From NCBI RefSeq assembly GCF_000308615.1, contig NZ_BAGB01000027.1, positions 1 through 64,000 on the forward strand: a stretch of 64,000 bases of DNA. The letters are read 5' to 3'. The stretch comes from Nocardia jiangxiensis NBRC 101359. GTDB taxonomy: Bacteria; Actinomycetota; Actinomycetes; Mycobacteriales; Mycobacteriaceae. Under the pieces are notes generated by a model. That model saw only the letters and a program-made list of their open reading frames with translations, was not told where the DNA came from and made no database searches. Of the stretch, positions 9,644 through 18,690 are shown piece by piece. Position 1 is the first letter of the stretch. Each line of letters opens with the position of its first letter. Made by a program: the position numbers and the translations under genes.

Positions 9644-12283
9644 ATGACGCGTGACCTGCCCCTCGACGCAGACGCGGAGGACCCGGGCGATCACGCCGGG
9701 GACACCGCGTATCGCGTCGCGACCGGCGTTGCGCGGGTCGCGAGGGCAGGGGCGTACGTCACCGGCGGTGCCCTGGTGGCCGAGGGCAGCACCACGCCGG
9801 AGAACGGTGAATCCCACGACGCCAGCCGGATTGCGGGCTGGTCGCTGCAGGATCCGCAGCCCAATGCGCCCAGCCCGGTCGTCACCTATCCGGATCCGGC
9901 CCCGGATTCGGTGCCGCCGGTCCTCGGCCATCCGGGGGCGGCCGCCTCGGACCATCCGCTGCTCGCATTCCCGAATCTTCCGCCGGGCTTCGAATTTCAC
10001 GTTCAGATCGAGACCGGGCCCGCAGCCGAGGCGCAGCAGCCCGATCTGAGCAAGATTCCCGGTATGCACGGGATGCCCGGAACCGATGGCAGCACACCGG
10101 GATTGAGTGTGGTCCCCGGCCCGAGCGAAGGGGTCGTGCCGGGTACCGGCACCGATCATCTGCCCGGCACGGGCACCGTGCCCGGTCTCGGCAACGGGGT
10201 GCCGAACCTCGGCAACGGAATCCCGGGTCTGAACAACGGTATTCCCGGTTTCGGGAACACTCCCGGTACCGGTGATTCGCCGTTCGATCTGCCGAGCGTT
10301 CCCGCGATGCCGGACGTCCCGGCGATGCCCAGCGTCCCCTCGGTCCCGGAATTTCAGATTCCGAAGCTGAATTCCGGCAACGGTGGTTCGGATTTCGGTC
10401 TGCCCGGCATCCATCCGGCGGCGGCGCCGATCGCCGCGCAGGGCGGTCAGGGCGCAACGCTGACGAGTCTGGTCCATCCGGCCGATGCCTCGGTTTCCGA
10501 CGTCGCCGACGGTGCCGGGCCCATCGATCTGGGTGATCCGTCGGCCTCGGCCGCCGACGGGCGAGCGGGTTTCGGCCCGTTCGGCTCGGAAAGCGATGCG
10601 CTGCACATGGTTTCCGGATTCGACGGGGTCGGCAGCGCCGAGTTGAGCGTGTACGCCGGGGTGCAGGTGCACCTCGACGCGCACGCCGGATTCGACGGGG
10701 TCTGGCTGCATGCGAGTGCGCAGGCCGCGGGTGGCGTCGTCGGCGGTATCGGGGAGCAGATCGACACCTACGGTCAGTGGCTGGGCGGCGGCGAGTCCGC
10801 ACCGACCGCGGCGCCGGGCCCGGAGTCCACACTGGTCCAGAACCTCGTCGGGCCGACGCCCGGAATCCGTTCGGGGATGGGTGTTTCCGGTACCGAAGGG
10901 CCGGGATCCGCGCACGGCCCGATCGGCACGCCCGGCGTGGTTCCCGGGGCCGGTGTCCCGCAGGCCGCGGTGCCCGGTGCGGCGATGCCGGTGAGTATCG
11001 CGGGGCCGGTCGTATCCGCTGCCGGGCCGGTCGTTCCCGCCACCGCCGCGTTGTCGCTGCCCGTGGCCGGGCCCGTCGTCCCATCCGTACCCGCGTCGGT
11101 CGCCGCGCCCGCGGCGGTGACCACGCCCGCCGTCGCGACCTCGGTCGCTACCGCGCCCCAGCCCGCCGTCGCGGCGATCGCCCCGCCTCCGGTGCCGCAG
11201 CCGGTCGTCACGACGCCACTGCAACCCGCGGCCCATACCGATCCGGCGGTGCACGCGCTGGCCGGTGCGCTGCCGGATCATCTCGGGCCGATACCGCTGG
11301 GTGCGGCCGCGGCGGTCGGGCCCGCGGCGTTCCTCGGTCTGCCCAAACCCGGTCCGGCCGCCGCGGCCACGCCCGGGCCCGCCTCCCCGGGCGGGGAGCA
11401 CGGCGCGAGCACCGGGCCGACGGTCGCGCAACCGCTGACCGGGACGTTGGATCATTCCCCGCTCCCGCACGTGAGCATCCCGGCCATGCCGACCATTCCG
11501 CCGCTCCCGCAGCTGGGCGGTGCGAATCCGTCGCACCCGTTCAAGCCGACGCATACGACCTACGGCCCGACCGCGGGCGGCACCGCACCGTCCCACGCAC
11601 ACGGCCCCTCCACCGAGCCCACTGTGACCGGAACGCCGTCCAGTGAGCACGGCGCCGGAACCACCTCCACCATCGCCGGGCACCCGAACCCGACGTATAC
11701 GGACGACACGACCACCGACGCGCGTCCCGGACCGACCACCGTCGACCCGAGTACCGGTACCGCGCCGACCACCGTGACGCCGAGTCATGAATCATCCACG
11801 CCTACACGGGATTCCACCCCGACGCACGATTCGACGCCGACCTACGGCCCGCAGCCCACGCGCGGCCCGACGTCCACCTCGGATTCGGGCATCACCCGGC
11901 AGCCCGCGCCGTCGCACGATTCGACGCCGTCGCACGAGGTTCCGATGCCGACCCGCGAGCCGAGCATGCCCTCCCACACGCCGAGCATGCCGACGATTCC
12001 GAGCCACGAAACCCCGCCCGCCGTCACCGCGCCGCAGATTCCGGGCGGCCACGGTACCGTGCCCGGCGTGCACGCCCCGACGCTGCCGCAGCTGACCGTG
12101 AGCCCGCACCTGCCGACGAAACCCATTGCGGAGGTGCACGATTCGAACGACTACACCCCGTGGCACGATTCCGGCCACGTCGGGCTGACCGCGGGGCTGT
12201 CCGGTGGTCTGCTGCCCGGAACCGACACCGATCCCGCACACCTGCTGATCCATCCCGCTCCCGACCTGCATATCGCGCTGTGA
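9644..12283 (+). CDS. Large Pro/Gly/Thr-rich low-complexity protein, coupled to a dynamin-like gene
   Basis: I do not recognise a family. The 879 residues fall into zones: a short acidic N-terminus with a weak hydrophobic stretch (AYVTGGALVA), a Pro/Gly region with PGLGNG-type and VPAMP/VPSVP repeats (about 145-235), one region that looks folded (about 275-385, including SAELSVYAGVQVHLDAHAGF), an Ala/Val/Pro stretch, and a Thr/Pro/His/Ser tail with many STPTHD/SHE-type repeats. There is no signal peptide. The start ATG has GAGAGTGGAG upstream. The stop overlaps the GTG of the next gene by four bases (GTGA), so the two are translationally coupled. The arrangement recalls the mycobacterial iniB-iniA locus, but no IniB N-terminal domain is visible. 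The 258 bases before it show a TTGACA at 9586 but no matching -10. Confidence 0.7.
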   Translation: MTRDLPLDADAEDPGDHAGDTAYRVATGVARVARAGAYVTGGALVAEGSTTPENGESHDASRIAGWSLQDPQPNAPSPVVTYPDPAPDSVPPVLGHPGAAASDHPLLAFPNLPPGFEFHVQIETGPAAEAQQPDLSKIPGMHGMPGTDGSTPGLSVVPGPSEGVVPGTGTDHLPGTGTVPGLGNGVPNLGNGIPGLNNGIPGFGNTPGTGDSPFDLPSVPAMPDVPAMPSVPSVPEFQIPKLNSGNGGSDFGLPGIHPAAAPIAAQGGQGATLTSLVHPADASVSDVADGAGPIDLGDPSASAADGRAGFGPFGSESDALHMVSGFDGVGSAELSVYAGVQVHLDAHAGFDGVWLHASAQAAGGVVGGIGEQIDTYGQWLGGGESAPTAAPGPESTLVQNLVGPTPGIRSGMGVSGTEGPGSAHGPIGTPGVVPGAGVPQAAVPGAAMPVSIAGPVVSAAGPVVPATAALSLPVAGPVVPSVPASVAAPAAVTTPAVATSVATAPQPAVAAIAPPPVPQPVVTTPLQPAAHTDPAVHALAGALPDHLGPIPLGAAAAVGPAAFLGLPKPGPAAAATPGPASPGGEHGASTGPTVAQPLTGTLDHSPLPHVSIPAMPTIPPLPQLGGANPSHPFKPTHTTYGPTAGGTAPSHAHGPSTEPTVTGTPSSEHGAGTTSTIAGHPNPTYTDDTTTDARPGPTTVDPSTGTAPTTVTPSHESSTPTRDSTPTHDSTPTYGPQPTRGPTSTSDSGITRQPAPSHDSTPSHEVPMPTREPSMPSHTPSMPTIPSHETPPAVTAPQIPGGHGTVPGVHAPTLPQLTVSPHLPTKPIAEVHDSNDYTPWHDSGHVGLTAGLSGGLLPGTDTDPAHLLIHPAPDLHIAL

Positions 12284-14058
12284 CCACGGTCGATCCGGCC
12301 GCGGCCAAACATCCCGACGCGATGGCGCCGTTGCTGCGGCAGCTCGACGAGCTGCTGGGGCTCACCCGTGCGGCCGGGCGCGCCGATCTGACCGCCCGGC
12401 TGAGCATGTCCCGGTCCCGGGTCGCCGATCCCCGGGTGCGCCTGGTCGTGGTCGGCGAACCCAAGAACGGGATGAGCACCCTGGTCAACGGACTGGTCGG
12501 GACGGTGGTCAGCGCCACCGACAGCCCGGTCAGCGTCCCGGTGATCGCCGAATACGGGCCGCAGGCCACCGCGACGCTGGTGCGCACGGTCGTCGGCGGA
12601 CGCACCGAACGGCAGCCGGTCGACCCGCTGAATCCGGCGGCGGCGATGTCCCTGGACGGTGTGGTCCGCGCGGAGTTCACCGATCCGAGCCCGCTGCTGG
12701 CCGAGGGGTTCGTCGTGATGGACGCGCCCGGCGCACCCGCCGATACGCCCACCACCTGGTCGTTGATCGCCGCCGCCGACGCCGTGCTGTACGTCGCCGA
12801 CGCGGGCGAGGAGTACACCCCCGAACAGATCGTGCTGCTGGCGCGGATCCAACAGGTCTGCCCGACGGTGATCTGCGTGCTGAACAAGATCGACCGGTAT
12901 CCGGTCTGGGCTCAGGTGCAGCAGCGCAATCGCGAACTGCTGGACCAGGCGGGCCTGGGATTCGCGGTCGCGCCGATCTCCGCCGAGAAACATCTGCGGG
13001 CCGGTGCGGATCAGCGCCGGGACCTGGAATCCGGTGTGCCGCAACTGATCGAGCATCTGCGCGAGTACGTGCTGCGGCGCGCGGACGCGCTGGCCCACGA
13101 GGCGGCGGTGCGCGATATCCGCACCATCACCGATCATCTGGCGCTGACCCTGCGCAGCGAGGCCGAGACGTTACGAGATCCGCAGCGGTTCACCGAGATC
13201 ACCGAGCAGCTGCGCGCCTCGCGCGCCGAGGCCGACAGTCTGCGGCAGCGCTCGGCGAACTGGCAGATCACCCTCGCGGACGGCTGTTCGGATCTGATGG
13301 CCGATATCGAACACGATCTGCGTCATCGGCTGCGCAGCCTGGTCCGCGACGCCGAGGCCGAGATCGTCAAGGGCGATCCGGCCCGCGGCTGGAAGGAATT
13401 CGGCGCGGATCTGGACGCGCGCATCTGTGAGGCGGTGGAGGAGAACTTCGTCATCGCGCACTACCGCTCCGTGGAATTGGCGCAGGAGGTCGCGGAGAAG
13501 TTCCCCGATACCGACTACGACGCCGTACTCGCGGATCTGCGCCTGGAGAATCCGGCCGACGTGCTCGAGCCGGTGGCCTCCCTGGAACCGCTCGCATCGG
13601 CGAAAATCGGTGTGATCCAACCGATCCTGAACATCATGCGGGGTTCCTACGGCGGTCTGCTGATGGTCGGCGTGGTGCTGGCCAGTGTGCTGAACATTCC
13701 GCCGGTGAACTGGTACTCGGGTGCGGCCGCGGTACTGCTGGGCGTCAACGCGCTGTGGGAGGACCGCAAACTGCGTCGCGAACGTCGTCAGGCCGAGGCC
13801 AAGACGGCCGTCGCGCGCCTGATGGACGACGTGATCTTCCAGGTCAGCAAGGAATCCCGGCACCGCCTGCGCGGTGTGCAGCGCACCCTGCGCGACCATT
13901 TCACCGAAATCGCCAATCAGACATTGCGTTCGGTGGACGAATCCCTGCGCGCCGCGGAGGAGGCCGCGGCCGAACAGTCCGGCCCGGCCCGCGATCGCCG
14001 CCTCACCGAGATCGAATCCTCCCTGATCCGCCTCCGCGAGATCCGCGAGCGTGCGTGA
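12280..14058 (+). CDS. Dynamin-like GTPase (IniA/IniC-like) with altered Walker A
   Basis: The 592-residue product has a dynamin-type GTPase domain followed by long helices and a hydrophobic paddle-like segment near residues 450-485 (GGLLMVGVVLASVLNI). A basic helical C-terminus follows, the plan of bacterial dynamins and mycobacterial IniA/IniC, which remodel membranes. G3 is DAPG and G4 is NKID. G1 reads GEPKNGMS (residues 59-66): the invariant P-loop lysine is methionine (ATG at 12472). This may lower nucleotide binding, or the Lys three residues earlier may compensate. The start is GTG at 12280, which overlaps the previous stop; the longer frame from 12160 has no support. The low-complexity partner upstream is almost certainly co-expressed. 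Confidence 0.8.
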   Translation: MTTVDPAAAKHPDAMAPLLRQLDELLGLTRAAGRADLTARLSMSRSRVADPRVRLVVVGEPKNGMSTLVNGLVGTVVSATDSPVSVPVIAEYGPQATATLVRTVVGGRTERQPVDPLNPAAAMSLDGVVRAEFTDPSPLLAEGFVVMDAPGAPADTPTTWSLIAAADAVLYVADAGEEYTPEQIVLLARIQQVCPTVICVLNKIDRYPVWAQVQQRNRELLDQAGLGFAVAPISAEKHLRAGADQRRDLESGVPQLIEHLREYVLRRADALAHEAAVRDIRTITDHLALTLRSEAETLRDPQRFTEITEQLRASRAEADSLRQRSANWQITLADGCSDLMADIEHDLRHRLRSLVRDAEAEIVKGDPARGWKEFGADLDARICEAVEENFVIAHYRSVELAQEVAEKFPDTDYDAVLADLRLENPADVLEPVASLEPLASAKIGVIQPILNIMRGSYGGLLMVGVVLASVLNIPPVNWYSGAAAVLLGVNALWEDRKLRRERRQAEAKTAVARLMDDVIFQVSKESRHRLRGVQRTLRDHFTEIANQTLRSVDESLRAAEEAAAEQSGPARDRRLTEIESSLIRLREIRERA

Positions 14059-14158
14059 GATGAAACCTGCTCCGGCGCCTTAGGGTCTTTGGGCGCCGCC
14101 GGGTGGGCGTTCGGTCTCTACCGGCCCGCCGATCGAGGTGGATAGCGTCGGTTGCACG

Positions 14159-15574
14159 ATGACGACCGATCCACGCGAATCCCATCTGACCCAGTCGGAC
14201 TTGTTCTCCTGGACCATGGAGCGTGACGCGATCCTGCGCTCGACGGTCGTGTCGATCCTGCTCCTGGACACCGCTCCGGAGGTGGATCGGTTGCTCCGGA
14301 CGGTGGATCGCGCGTCGCGAGTGGCGCCGAGATTCCGGGACAGGCTGGTCGCGATGCCGATCGGTCTGGCTCCGCCACGGTGGACACGGGATACCGACTT
14401 CGACCTGTCCTGGCATGTGCGGCACATCGTGCTGCCCGCGTCGACGGAGATGTCCTCGGTGTTGGAGTTCGCGCGCTACGAGGCGATGACCGCCTTCGAT
14501 CCGGTGCGGCCGCTGTGGCAGTTGACCCTGCTGACCGGCCTGACCGACGGTGCGGCGGCGCTGGTTCTGAAGTTTCATCATTCGCTGAGCGACGGCGTGG
14601 GTGGCATCCAGCTGGCGAACGAGATCCTCGATTTCACTCGGTCCGCGGCCGATCGTGGTCCGGCGCCCGTGCAGCCCTACGAGCAGCGCGGCGAGTTGGC
14701 CGCCATCCTGGCCTGGAACCGGGCCGTCGGTTCGGCGCTGGCTCTCGGCGGTATGTCGCACCTGTTACCGCTGGCCCGGCGGGCGGTGCGAGATCCGATC
14801 CGCACCATCCGGGACGGCGCGGCGATGGCCGCATCCTTCGCACATCTGGTGTGGCCGGTGACCGATACCTGGTCTCCGGTGATGACGCGGCGTGGCCTCG
14901 GGCGGCGCTTCGCGACGCTCGACGTGCCGGTCGCGCAACTGCGCGAGGCGGCGCACGCCACCGGTTGCACGCTCAACGACGCCTTCCTGGCCGCGATCAT
15001 GCTGGGTCTGCGCGCCTACCACGCACGTCATGGCGCGGCCATCGATCGGCTTCGCGTGACGATGCCGATCAGCCTGCGCAAGCCCGACGACCCGGTCGGC
15101 GGCAATCGCCTCACGCTGGCCAGGCTCGCGCTCCCGGCCGACACCGCCGACCCCGCGGATCTGATGCGGACGCTGCACGCAGCGGTGCTGGAGTGTCGTC
15201 GCGAACCCGCCATGCCGTATTCGGCAGCCGCGGCGGCCGTGCTGAATCGGTTACCCGTCGGCATGGTCGGGGCCATGTTGAAGCATGTGGACTTCGTTGC
15301 CTCGAACGTCCCGGGCTCGCCGATGCCGATGTACATCGCCGGTGCGGAAATCGAGCGGATGTACGCCTTCGGCCCGACACTCGGCACGGCATTCAACGTG
15401 ATCCTGATTTCCCATGCGGGGAACTGCTGCGTGGGAATCAACGCCGATACCGCCGCCGTGCCGGACCTGGCCGTCCTACAGGAATGTCTCGCCGATGGCT
15501 TCCGCGCGCTGGCTCACCTCGACGACGAACCCCTCACCCCGCGGGGTGCGCGGGGCGGAATTTGCCTGCGCTGA
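14159..15574 (+). CDS. WS/DGAT wax ester synthase/diacylglycerol acyltransferase
   Basis: The enzyme transfers acyl-CoA chains to diacylglycerol or fatty alcohols to make storage triacylglycerol or wax ester. The catalytic HHxxxDG motif is present as HHSLSDG near residue 135, and the N-terminal LTQSDLFSWTMERD block is typical of actinobacterial members. The C-terminal WES_acyltransf domain contains SNVPGSP and the final GAEIERMYAFGP region. Length is about 471 residues, as expected. ATG at 14159 is preferred over GTG at 14138 because the protein then starts at MTTDPRES and a TAGCGT hexamer lies 10 bases before it. Its 3' end overlaps the converging GH15 gene by 41 bases. Confidence 0.87.
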   Translation: MTTDPRESHLTQSDLFSWTMERDAILRSTVVSILLLDTAPEVDRLLRTVDRASRVAPRFRDRLVAMPIGLAPPRWTRDTDFDLSWHVRHIVLPASTEMSSVLEFARYEAMTAFDPVRPLWQLTLLTGLTDGAAALVLKFHHSLSDGVGGIQLANEILDFTRSAADRGPAPVQPYEQRGELAAILAWNRAVGSALALGGMSHLLPLARRAVRDPIRTIRDGAAMAASFAHLVWPVTDTWSPVMTRRGLGRRFATLDVPVAQLREAAHATGCTLNDAFLAAIMLGLRAYHARHGAAIDRLRVTMPISLRKPDDPVGGNRLTLARLALPADTADPADLMRTLHAAVLECRREPAMPYSAAAAAVLNRLPVGMVGAMLKHVDFVASNVPGSPMPMYIAGAEIERMYAFGPTLGTAFNVILISHAGNCCVGINADTAAVPDLAVLQECLADGFRALAHLDDEPLTPRGARGGICLR

Positions 15575-17624
15575 TGGACTGTTCGGCTCGGATGACGTGG
15601 GTCAGTGCGTTGATCAGGGCCAGGTGGGTGAACGCCTGGGGGTAGTTGCCCAGGTGACGTCCGGTCCGCGGGTCGATCTCCTCGGCGTACAGCTCGAGCG
15701 GGCTGGCGTAGCCGAGCAGCCGCTCGCACAGATGCCGGGCGCGCTGCACCTCACCGATCTCCACCAGCGCCGAGACCAGCCAGAACGAGCAGATCGTGAA
15801 GGTGCCCTCCACACCGGACAGGCCGTCGTCGGTGGTGTCGGTGCGATAGCGCAGCACCAGGCCCTGTTCGGTGAGGTTGTCGGCGATGGCCAGCACGGTC
15901 TTGCACACCCGCGGATCGTCCGCGGGCAGGAAGCGCAGCAGCGGCACCAGCAGCAGGGAGGCGTCCAGGGTGTTGCCGCCGTAGGTCTGGGTGAAGACGC
16001 CGTCCTCGTTGACGCCGTTGTCGAGGATGTCCGCGTGGATCTCCCTGGCCAGCTCGGCCCATTTCCTGGCGTAGTCGGTCTCGCCGTGCATCTCGGCCAG
16101 ATGCGCGCCGCGGTCCAGCGCGACCCAGCACATCACCTTGGAGGAGGTGAAGTGTTGCGGTTCGCCGCGGACCTCCCAGATGCCGCGATCGGGTTCGCGC
16201 CAGTGCTCGATCGCGGCCTGCACCTGTTTCTCCAGCATGGGCCAGAGCGTTTCGGGCACCTGCTGGCGGGAGCGCACGTGCAGATACACCGAATCCAGGA
16301 TGGTGCCCCAGATGTCGTGCTGGTCCTGGTTGTACGCCCCGTTGCCGATGCGGACCGGTTGGGCGCCGTCGTAGCCGTGCAGATGGCCCAGCTCGTATTC
16401 GGTGATGGTGCGTTCTCCGCCGATGCCGTACAGCACCTGCAGCGGGAGCGTATCGCCGTTGCCGTCGGTGGCCGCGTCGTGCAGGAAGGCGAAGAAGTCG
16501 TCGGCCTCGCGGTTCATCCCCAGGGTGTACAGACCCCACAGCGCGAAGGTGGAATCGCGCACCCAGGCGTAGCGGTAGTCCCAATTGCGTTCTCCACCAG
16601 GGGTTTCCGGTAGCGAGGTGGTGGCCGCGGCGAGCAGTGCGCCGGTCGGGGCGTAGGTGAGGCCCTTGAGGGTCAGCGCGCTGCGCTGCAGATATCCGCG
16701 CCACGGGTGGTCGGGGAATTTGCCCAGGGTGATCCACTGCCGCCAGCATTCGGTGGTCGCCCACATCTTCTCCGCCGCTTCGGCATAGCTGCGGGGTGCG
16801 GGCAGTTCGGACCAGGACAGCGCGACGTAGACCTCGTCACCCTCCTTCATCCGGGTGCGGGCGCGGGCCTCGCGTCCCTCGATGCCGATGCGCAGATCGG
16901 TGGTGAGGGTCAGGCTGGTGCAGTCGGCCTCGCCCTCGCAGGTCGCGGTGGCCTGCTCGTAGACCTTCCCGGTGTACTCCCAGCGGGCCGGGGCCCGGTG
17001 GTAGTCGAAGGCCGGTTCGCAGCTGACCTCGAGCTCGACCACGCCGTTGACGCATTTCACCGTGCGCAGCAGCATGTGCTCGGCGTCCCAGTCCATCGGC
17101 GTGCGGCGATGCGTGCGGCTGCGCCTGTCGTTGTTGTGCCATGCGCCCAACACCAGCGCATCGCGCACGATCAGCCAGCCGGTGTCGGTCTGCCAGGTCG
17201 TCTCCACGATCATGCCGCCGGGCAGATAGCGGCGGGCCGCGGGCACGTTCACCCCGTACGGGCCGATCCGGAAATGTCCGGCGCTGCGGTCCAGCATCGC
17301 GCCGAAGACGCTCGGCGAATCCGGTCGCGGCAGGCACATCCACTCCACCGCTCCGTTGCGGGCGATCAGGCAGTTCGCTTCGCAGTCGGACAGGAAGGCG
17401 TAGTCGTCGATGGGCGGATAGGCGGATTTGTGCGTCACACCCGTCGAGCTGGGCAGATATCCGGCGTTGAGCTGATCGTCCGCGACATCGCCGAGCGCAT
17501 CGCGGCGCACCGCGGGATCGCCGTGGTGCGCGGGCACGGTGTCGTCGGGAACGGGCTGCGGCGGGAGGTCCGCCTCGCTGACGTCGTCGGGTGCGTCGCT
17601 CAGCGGTTCGTCGTATGACGTCAT
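15534..17624 (-). CDS. Glycoside hydrolase family 15 (trehalase/glucoamylase-like)
   Basis: The 696-residue protein has the GH15 architecture: an N-terminal beta-sandwich (YPPIDDYAFLSDCEANCLIARNG start) and an (alpha/alpha)6 barrel with the family signature NWDYRYAWVRDSTF, then GNAAYNQ-like GNGAYNQDQHD and a late acidic catalytic region. In mycobacteria the gene at the same place (Rv2402) encodes a GH15 trehalase, so trehalose hydrolysis in the cytoplasm is the best guess; glucoamylase on maltodextrins is the alternative. The first 50 residues are acidic and poorly conserved. It converges with the WS/DGAT gene. Confidence 0.85.
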   Translation of the reverse strand: MTSYDEPLSDAPDDVSEADLPPQPVPDDTVPAHHGDPAVRRDALGDVADDQLNAGYLPSSTGVTHKSAYPPIDDYAFLSDCEANCLIARNGAVEWMCLPRPDSPSVFGAMLDRSAGHFRIGPYGVNVPAARRYLPGGMIVETTWQTDTGWLIVRDALVLGAWHNNDRRSRTHRRTPMDWDAEHMLLRTVKCVNGVVELEVSCEPAFDYHRAPARWEYTGKVYEQATATCEGEADCTSLTLTTDLRIGIEGREARARTRMKEGDEVYVALSWSELPAPRSYAEAAEKMWATTECWRQWITLGKFPDHPWRGYLQRSALTLKGLTYAPTGALLAAATTSLPETPGGERNWDYRYAWVRDSTFALWGLYTLGMNREADDFFAFLHDAATDGNGDTLPLQVLYGIGGERTITEYELGHLHGYDGAQPVRIGNGAYNQDQHDIWGTILDSVYLHVRSRQQVPETLWPMLEKQVQAAIEHWREPDRGIWEVRGEPQHFTSSKVMCWVALDRGAHLAEMHGETDYARKWAELAREIHADILDNGVNEDGVFTQTYGGNTLDASLLLVPLLRFLPADDPRVCKTVLAIADNLTEQGLVLRYRTDTTDDGLSGVEGTFTICSFWLVSALVEIGEVQRARHLCERLLGYASPLELYAEEIDPRTGRHLGNYPQAFTHLALINALTHVIRAEQSISAGKFRPAHPAG

Positions 17625-17674
17625 AGGGACATCATCGGCCCGCTACCGCGCTGCCGTCCAGCAATGCGCGCTGT

Positions 17675-17752
17675 CTACCGGGTGAGCAGCCAGGCGACGA
17701 TCACGAGCACGATCAGTGCGATGAGGGCCAGTTGGACTCGCGAGCGGGGCAT
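17675..17752 (-). CDS. 25-residue single-pass membrane peptide
   Basis: This small frame encodes a basic N-terminus (MPRSRVQ), one strongly hydrophobic helix rich in Leu, Ile, Ala and Val, and a terminal LLTR. Its ATG overlaps the stop of the upstream 115-residue membrane gene by one base (TGATG), which suggests translational coupling. The overlap and the clean charge-helix-charge pattern are the only support. I know of no function. Confidence 0.5.
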   Translation of the reverse strand: MPRSRVQLALIALIVLVIVAWLLTR

Positions 17753-18099
17753 CACACCGTTTCCTTCTGCCGCACGTCCGAGGGCCGGGGCAACGGGGGT
17801 CCGTACTCCAATGGCTGTGGTCCGTATTCCAGCGGGTGCGGTCCGTATTCCGCTGACTCGGGATCCGCCTCGCTGGGGACGGCAGGATCCTCGGCATCGA
17901 TCGGCGGCGTCGGTTCGGGTTCGGCCACACGGTCGCGGCCGAGCATGCGCAGCCCCTCGCGCAGGAGACCGTCGAGCAGGTAGGCGATGAGGAAACTGAT
18001 CGGGACCATCCCGATCAGCACCACCGCGAACTGCGGTAGGAACGGCAGGCCGGCGACCCACAGTTCGAACCCGTCCCACCATCCAGCAATGCGATGCAC
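17752..18099 (-). CDS. Small membrane protein with EYGP repeats
   Basis: The 115-residue product has one or two N-terminal hydrophobic segments (FLPQFAVVLIGMVPISFLIAY), an amphipathic basic stretch, then an acidic Pro-rich cytoplasmic tail. The tail contains three tandem copies of a six-to-seven residue unit, EYGPHPL, EYGPQPL and EYGPPL. M. tuberculosis has small membrane genes at this place (Rv2401 area), but I cannot prove homology. The gene is transcribed away from the GH15 start region and is followed, with one base overlap, by a 25-residue membrane peptide. Confidence 0.65.
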   Translation of the reverse strand: MHRIAGWWDGFELWVAGLPFLPQFAVVLIGMVPISFLIAYLLDGLLREGLRMLGRDRVAEPEPTPPIDAEDPAVPSEADPESAEYGPHPLEYGPQPLEYGPPLPRPSDVRQKETV

Positions 18100-18184
18100 A
18101 GAGTCAGCCTAGCCCGCGTACCGGTGCGACGGGAGTACGCCTCTGCCCTGGCACGAACGCCCTGCCGCTGTCGGTAGCCCGGGG

Positions 18185-18190
18185 TACGCT
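18185..18190 (+). promoter_or_regulatory. -10 element of a likely leaderless gene
   Basis: TACGCT is followed by seven bases and then the ATG at 18198. There is no ribosome binding site in the gap, so a leaderless mRNA is the simplest reading. Confidence 0.4.
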
Positions 18191-18197
18191 CTCGCCC

Positions 18198-18461
18198 ATG
18201 TCAACCGATGAGGATTTCGCTGAGCTCACCCAGCTGCTCGACACCGAGGAGCTCGAGGAGGGCCCCCGACTGATCGCCACCCATTACGCCTCTCCTGACG
18301 AGGCGATCGAGATGGTGCGTGCTGCCCAGCTGCTCGGCCTGGGGGTTCGGCTGCACAACCGCCTGCGGATCGAGGAGGCCGACGAGGACGGCGAAGAGTC
18401 GGCCTCCGAGGAATGGATCCTGGATCTGCTCGAGAGCCCCCCCGAGGTCGAAGAGGACTAG
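18198..18461 (+). CDS. Small acidic protein of unknown function
   Basis: The product has 87 residues and a very acidic composition. It begins MSTDEDFAELTQLLDTEELEEGP and contains a central alpha/beta-like stretch (ATHYASPDEAIEMVRAAQLLGLGVRLHNRL). It ends in an acidic tail. I do not recognise the family. The start has no ribosome binding site but has a well-placed TACGCT hexamer. The following 229 bases up to the M48 gene on the other strand contain no gene. Confidence 0.65.
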   Translation: MSTDEDFAELTQLLDTEELEEGPRLIATHYASPDEAIEMVRAAQLLGLGVRLHNRLRIEEADEDGEESASEEWILDLLESPPEVEED

Positions 18462-18690
18462 AGGTTTTGCGGCTCGTCCGACCGCCTGAATATGCGGAGT
18501 GGTCGAGCCGCAACCGCCGAGTCACACCCCGCCCACCTCGTTCCACCCGCCCCGGACAACGCCAACGCCGGTTTGCGGCGCGGCTTGCCGCCCGGACGCG
18601 TGGCGGGTGCGAGGAACGAGTGCCCGACACGGGGCCGGGCGGTGAGCCTTCGGGCGCCGCAAACCCGCCGGAGCGAAGCGGCGGCCAAAA

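Noticed and set aside
7973..11788. 1271-codon open frame on the minus strand antisense to lepA and the Pro-rich gene
   Set aside because: Its composition is dominated by Arg/Gly/His, as expected for the antisense of GC-rich coding DNA, and it has no family motifs or ribosome binding site.
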